64,000 nucleotides of DNA, taken from Nitrosomonas sp. JL21. Lineage in GTDB: Bacteria; Pseudomonadota; Gammaproteobacteria; Burkholderiales; Nitrosomonadaceae. Every line of letters begins with the position of its first letter. Position 1 is the first letter of the stretch. Under the pieces are notes generated by a model. The model was not told the origin of the DNA and searched no databases. It saw only the letters and a program-made list of their open reading frames with translations. The stretch spans positions 124,001-188,000 of the forward strand of contig NZ_QRCB01000009.1 in the NCBI RefSeq assembly GCF_009833095.1, read 5' to 3'. This document shows, piece after piece, positions 57,435 through 64,000 of the stretch. The translations under genes were made by a program, and so were the position numbers.

Positions 57435-60420
57435 ACGCATTCAACCCCGAAATTTCCCGGCCACTGCCAAGTTTTTGCAGATAGGGCACCAGATCGGCCA
57501 TCAGAGCCAGTTCGGCTTCACGCCGTGCTTTCCAGCCCAGCCCCAGCGGACTAAGCAGGTCGGTGAGCTGTTCGCCGTCGAAGATCATGCGGCTCATGAT
57601 GGCATCGACAAAGGCTTGCAGCTCGACGGTTGGCAAGCCGTGTTTGTCGGCGATATGAGCCAGATCGACTGCGGCCTGTTGCGCCTTGAAGGTCTGATAG
57701 CCTGCACGGATTTCCGTTTCGCTCAGCACTTCGCCGGTTGGCAGGCTGTTGATGTAGGCGATGATGTCTTCGCGCTCTTCCATCAGGTTGGCGTTGGCGC
57801 TGATGAGCTCGATGAGCTGGGCGCGGGTCATTTTCTGCTTGCCGATGTTCTGCGTGGATTTGGCGATCAGCCCCATGATGTAGTCGTAATCGATGAGGCT
57901 GGAAGCAAACAGCACCAGGTCGAATTCCAGTTGCTGCACCGCTGGATCCGTTTCATCGTCTTTGCCCTGCTTGCGCTTGAGTTCCAGCGCGGTGTCGAGA
58001 TAGGCGGCCTTGAAGCTGCGCAGGGTGTCGGTGGGCAGTTGCTGCTCGATGGTCTTTCTGCTCTTGTCGTCGAGGTCGGTGTATTGCTCCAGTTGGGTCT
58101 TGAGCTTTTGCACTTCCTTGAAGCAGTTGATGAACTCGGCCTTGGCGGTGTCGCCCCTGAGGTTGACCACTTGCGAGGGCTCGCAGGCCAGCCCCTTGGC
58201 GGCCATGAATTTTTCCAGTTCGCCCACTGCGGCCTGGTATCTCTCCACCACCACCGGCGCAGGGTCCACCAGCCAAATTTCCCGCGCGCGGTCTTTGGCT
58301 GCACCAGAGAATAGCTTGATGGCAGCGTCGACTTCTTCTTCCTGATAGCGGAAGTCGAGAATGTTGCCCCAGGGCTTGCTGTCGTTGAGCACGCGGTTGG
58401 TGCGCGACAAGGCCTGGATCAGGCCGTGGTGCTTGAGGTTTTTATCGACATACAGGGTGTTGAGGTATTTGGAGTCGAAACCGGTGAGCAGCATGTCCAC
58501 CACGATGGTGATGTCGATCTTGTTCTTGCGCGGGTAGTCGGCATTGCTGTACTTCTGATTCTTGATACGCTGTTGTATGTCCTGATAGTAGAGATCGAAT
58601 TCGCTGAGGGTGTGATTGCTGCCGTATTGCCGGTTGTAGTCGTCGATGATGGTTTTGAGCGCAGCCTTCTTTTGCTCCGGTTCTTGCTGGTTGTCTGCCT
58701 TTTCCTGTGTCAGGTCTTCCTGTAACTGCTGCACATCTTTATTGCCTTCCGCCGGTGGCGAGAACACACAGGCGATATGCAGCGGTTCGAAGGTTTCATC
58801 TTCGGCCTGCTTCTTGGCCTGCAGGGATTTGAACAGCGCGTAGTATGCAATGGCGTGGTTGATCGAGGCCGTGGCCAGTATCGCGTTGAAACGGCGGTGG
58901 TCGGTGGCGCTGTCGTGCTTTTGCAGGATGGCGTCGATGACGGCTTCCGGCGGCGGGGTTTGGCCCTTCTTCGGTTTCTTGTCGCCCTCCTTGCCGAAAT
59001 AGTCGATGTGAAAACTCAGGACATTTTTGTCTTCGATGGCGTGGGTGATGGTGTAGGCGTGCAGTTCCTTTTCGAAGATGTCTTTGGTGGTTTTGTAGGA
59101 GCCGATATTGCCGTCAATCTGCTGATAAGTGGCGTTGTCGTCGAAGATGGGCGTGCCGGTAAAACCAAACAGTTGCGCCTTGGGGAAGAACGCTTTGATG
59201 GCGTTGTGGTTGTCGCCGAACTGGGAACGGTGGCATTCGTCGAAGATAAAGACGACGCGCTTATCGCGCATGGGTTCGAGGCGTTCCTTGTAGGTCTGTT
59301 TACCCTCTTTCTGTTTGGCCTTGTTGCGTTGGCTGTTTTCGTCCAGCGCCAGGCCCAGCTTCTGGATGGTGGTGACGATGACTTTGTCGGCGTAGTCGTC
59401 CGACAGCATGCGCCGCACCAAAACTTCGGTGTTCGTGTTGTGCTCGACGCAGCCTTCCTGGAATCTGTTGAATTCCTCACGGGTCTGGCGGTCGAGGTCT
59501 TTGCGGTCTACCACGAACAGACATTTTTCGATGTCGGAGTTGTCTTTCAACAAGGTGGAGGTCTTGAACGAGGTGAGTGTCTTGCCGCTGCCGGTGGTGT
59601 GCCAGATATAGCCGTTGCCGCGATTCTGGTGGATGCACTCGACAATGGCCTTGACCGCATAGATTTGATACGGGCGCATGATGAGGATTTTTTGCTCGCT
59701 CTGCACCAGCACCATATAGCGGCTGATCAAGCGGCCCAGGTTGCACTTTTCGAGGAAGTCGTCGGCAAAGTCGTGCAGGTGGCCGATTTTATTGTTGTTC
59801 TCGTCGGCGTGCTGGTAAATGGGCAAGAAGCGCTCGTCGGCATTAAAGCTGAAGTGCTGGTCACGGTTGTTGGCAAAGTAACGCGTGTCGGTTTCGTTGC
59901 TGACGATGAATAACTGCATGAAACAGAGCAGCGTATTGGTGTAGCCGTTGCCGGGATCGTTTTTGTAATCGACGATCTGCTCCATGGCGCGGCGGGGGCT
60001 GATTTGCAGGGATTTCAGTTCGACCTGCACCAGCGGCAGGCCGTTGATCAGCAGGATAACGTCATAACGGCGATGGCTGTTATCGGTATTGATGCGAAGC
60101 TGGTTGATCACTTCGAACTCGTTCTTGCACCAATCCCGGATATTGACCAGCATGTATTCCAGCGGAGTGCCGTCCTCACGGGTGAACTTGCCTTTCTCGC
60201 GCAAGGCCTGGGCGGCGGTGAAGACATCGGTAGTGATGATTTCGTCGCGCAGACGGGCGAATTCAGCATCGGTAAGGTGGACGCGGTTTAACGCCTCGAA
60301 TTTTTGGCGGAAGTTTTGCTCAAGCGCTGCCTTGTCACGGATGTCAGCGCGGTAGCTATATTTTAGATTGGTGAGCTTGGCAATTAAGCTTTGTTCGATC
60401 TGGGCTTCTTTCGTGCTCAT
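57427..60420 (-). CDS. hsdR: Type I restriction endonuclease subunit HsdR
   Basis: The 997-residue motor/nuclease has the PD-(D/E)xK nuclease site near residues 120-136 (Asp120 in RYDVILL, Glu134-x-Lys136 in QVELKS), then helicase motifs: Walker A TTGSGKT at about 275-281, FDECHRSQF, and GFTGTPIF. It cuts unmethylated DNA at sites reached by translocation. It is the first gene of the operon. An in-frame TTG at 60426 is rejected in favour of ATG 60420. Confidence 0.95.
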   Translation of the reverse strand: MSTKEAQIEQSLIAKLTNLKYSYRADIRDKAALEQNFRQKFEALNRVHLTDAEFARLRDEIITTDVFTAAQALREKGKFTREDGTPLEYMLVNIRDWCKNEFEVINQLRINTDNSHRRYDVILLINGLPLVQVELKSLQISPRRAMEQIVDYKNDPGNGYTNTLLCFMQLFIVSNETDTRYFANNRDQHFSFNADERFLPIYQHADENNNKIGHLHDFADDFLEKCNLGRLISRYMVLVQSEQKILIMRPYQIYAVKAIVECIHQNRGNGYIWHTTGSGKTLTSFKTSTLLKDNSDIEKCLFVVDRKDLDRQTREEFNRFQEGCVEHNTNTEVLVRRMLSDDYADKVIVTTIQKLGLALDENSQRNKAKQKEGKQTYKERLEPMRDKRVVFIFDECHRSQFGDNHNAIKAFFPKAQLFGFTGTPIFDDNATYQQIDGNIGSYKTTKDIFEKELHAYTITHAIEDKNVLSFHIDYFGKEGDKKPKKGQTPPPEAVIDAILQKHDSATDHRRFNAILATASINHAIAYYALFKSLQAKKQAEDETFEPLHIACVFSPPAEGNKDVQQLQEDLTQEKADNQQEPEQKKAALKTIIDDYNRQYGSNHTLSEFDLYYQDIQQRIKNQKYSNADYPRKNKIDITIVVDMLLTGFDSKYLNTLYVDKNLKHHGLIQALSRTNRVLNDSKPWGNILDFRYQEEEVDAAIKLFSGAAKDRAREIWLVDPAPVVVERYQAAVGELEKFMAAKGLACEPSQVVNLRGDTAKAEFINCFKEVQKLKTQLEQYTDLDDKSRKTIEQQLPTDTLRSFKAAYLDTALELKRKQGKDDETDPAVQQLEFDLVLFASSLIDYDYIMGLIAKSTQNIGKQKMTRAQLIELISANANLMEEREDIIAYINSLPTGEVLSETEIRAGYQTFKAQQAAVDLAHIADKHGLPTVELQAFVDAIMSRMIFDGEQLTDLLSPLGLGWKARREAELALMADLVPYLQKLGSGREISGLNAYE

Positions 60421-60602
60421 TTGCAATGTTCAAAATAGGTTGTGTACGCATTACAAAAACCAACCGATTAACCGGCCGGAAGCGCTCAGCCGGTTTTCAC
60501 AATCCGCTCATCTCTCTTTCTGGCGTATAAAAATGATCCACCAGATGCAAACCATTTCGAAGTACCCTTAATAAGTTTTGCGATCCGACAAAATTGAAAT
60601 AT

Positions 60603-64000
<3,398 letters not shown>

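Noticed and set aside
57475..58314. Long frame on the + strand opposite hsdR
   Set aside because: It is antisense to a strong HsdR reading, has repetitive composition (many Val/Leu/Gly) and no ribosome-binding site.
58777..59913. 378-codon frame on the + strand opposite hsdR
   Set aside because: This is again an antisense shadow. It is rich in Val, Phe, Gly and Asp, as expected from reverse reading of the HsdR codons, and has no motif.

Overview
The window comes from a chromosome of a betaproteobacterium, most likely Nitrosomonas or a close relative. This is inferred from gene style and synteny: ftsX-rpoH, lolCD, dsbD, c-type cytochromes with a cupredoxin, and dnaN-gyrB. The right edge holds dnaN and gyrB, so the chromosomal origin probably lies just beyond base 64000.

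Bases 1-1683 hold the end of ftsX, rpoH with a CIRCE-type operator in front of it, and a tRNA-Ser(CGA). Bases 1684-12212 form an accessory island in that tRNA. Element 1 has a P4-type integrase, AlpA-like regulator, CHC2 zinc-finger protein, DUF3987 ATPase, and an HTH protein resembling terminase small subunits. Element 2 is a second, decayed element with tiny phage-like genes and a broken ImmA/IrrE peptidase. Both end in the same ~95-106 bp sequence with a copy of the tRNA 3' end, so this looks like tandem integration.

Bases 12564-19667 hold a glycosyltransferase/HAD pair, lolCD and an ABC exporter. Bases 20430-27757 hold a leftward sulfate-uptake operon: yezD-like, porin, sbp, DUF2325, a degenerate EAL protein, a tiny remnant resembling the start of the SrpI encapsulin, then cysT-cysW-cysA. 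Bases 28264-51334 are mostly chromosomal housekeeping and redox genes: cca, a copper-linked cluster (cupredoxin, DUF411, cytochrome c), ttcA, a GlxA-type regulator, a cytochrome c'-like protein with a natural His tail, a transporter next to a truncated symporter, crcB, tlpA/dsbD/cutA, a chemoreceptor, an ornithine cyclodeaminase-family gene and typA.

Bases 51569-60420 are a compact leftward type I restriction-modification operon: hsdR-hsdS-rhuM-ATPase-dinD-hsdM. Five of its six genes overlap or nearly touch. The ATPase carries an Arg-x3-Glu...His arrangement like that of the PrrC anticodon nuclease, which suggests a suicide back-up to restriction.

Two copies of a ~147 bp element with terminal inverted repeats (30187-30333, 45561-45706) have ends that supply the stop codons of three neighbouring genes, always in the same phase. 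Several genes are broken by single-base changes, mostly in the island.
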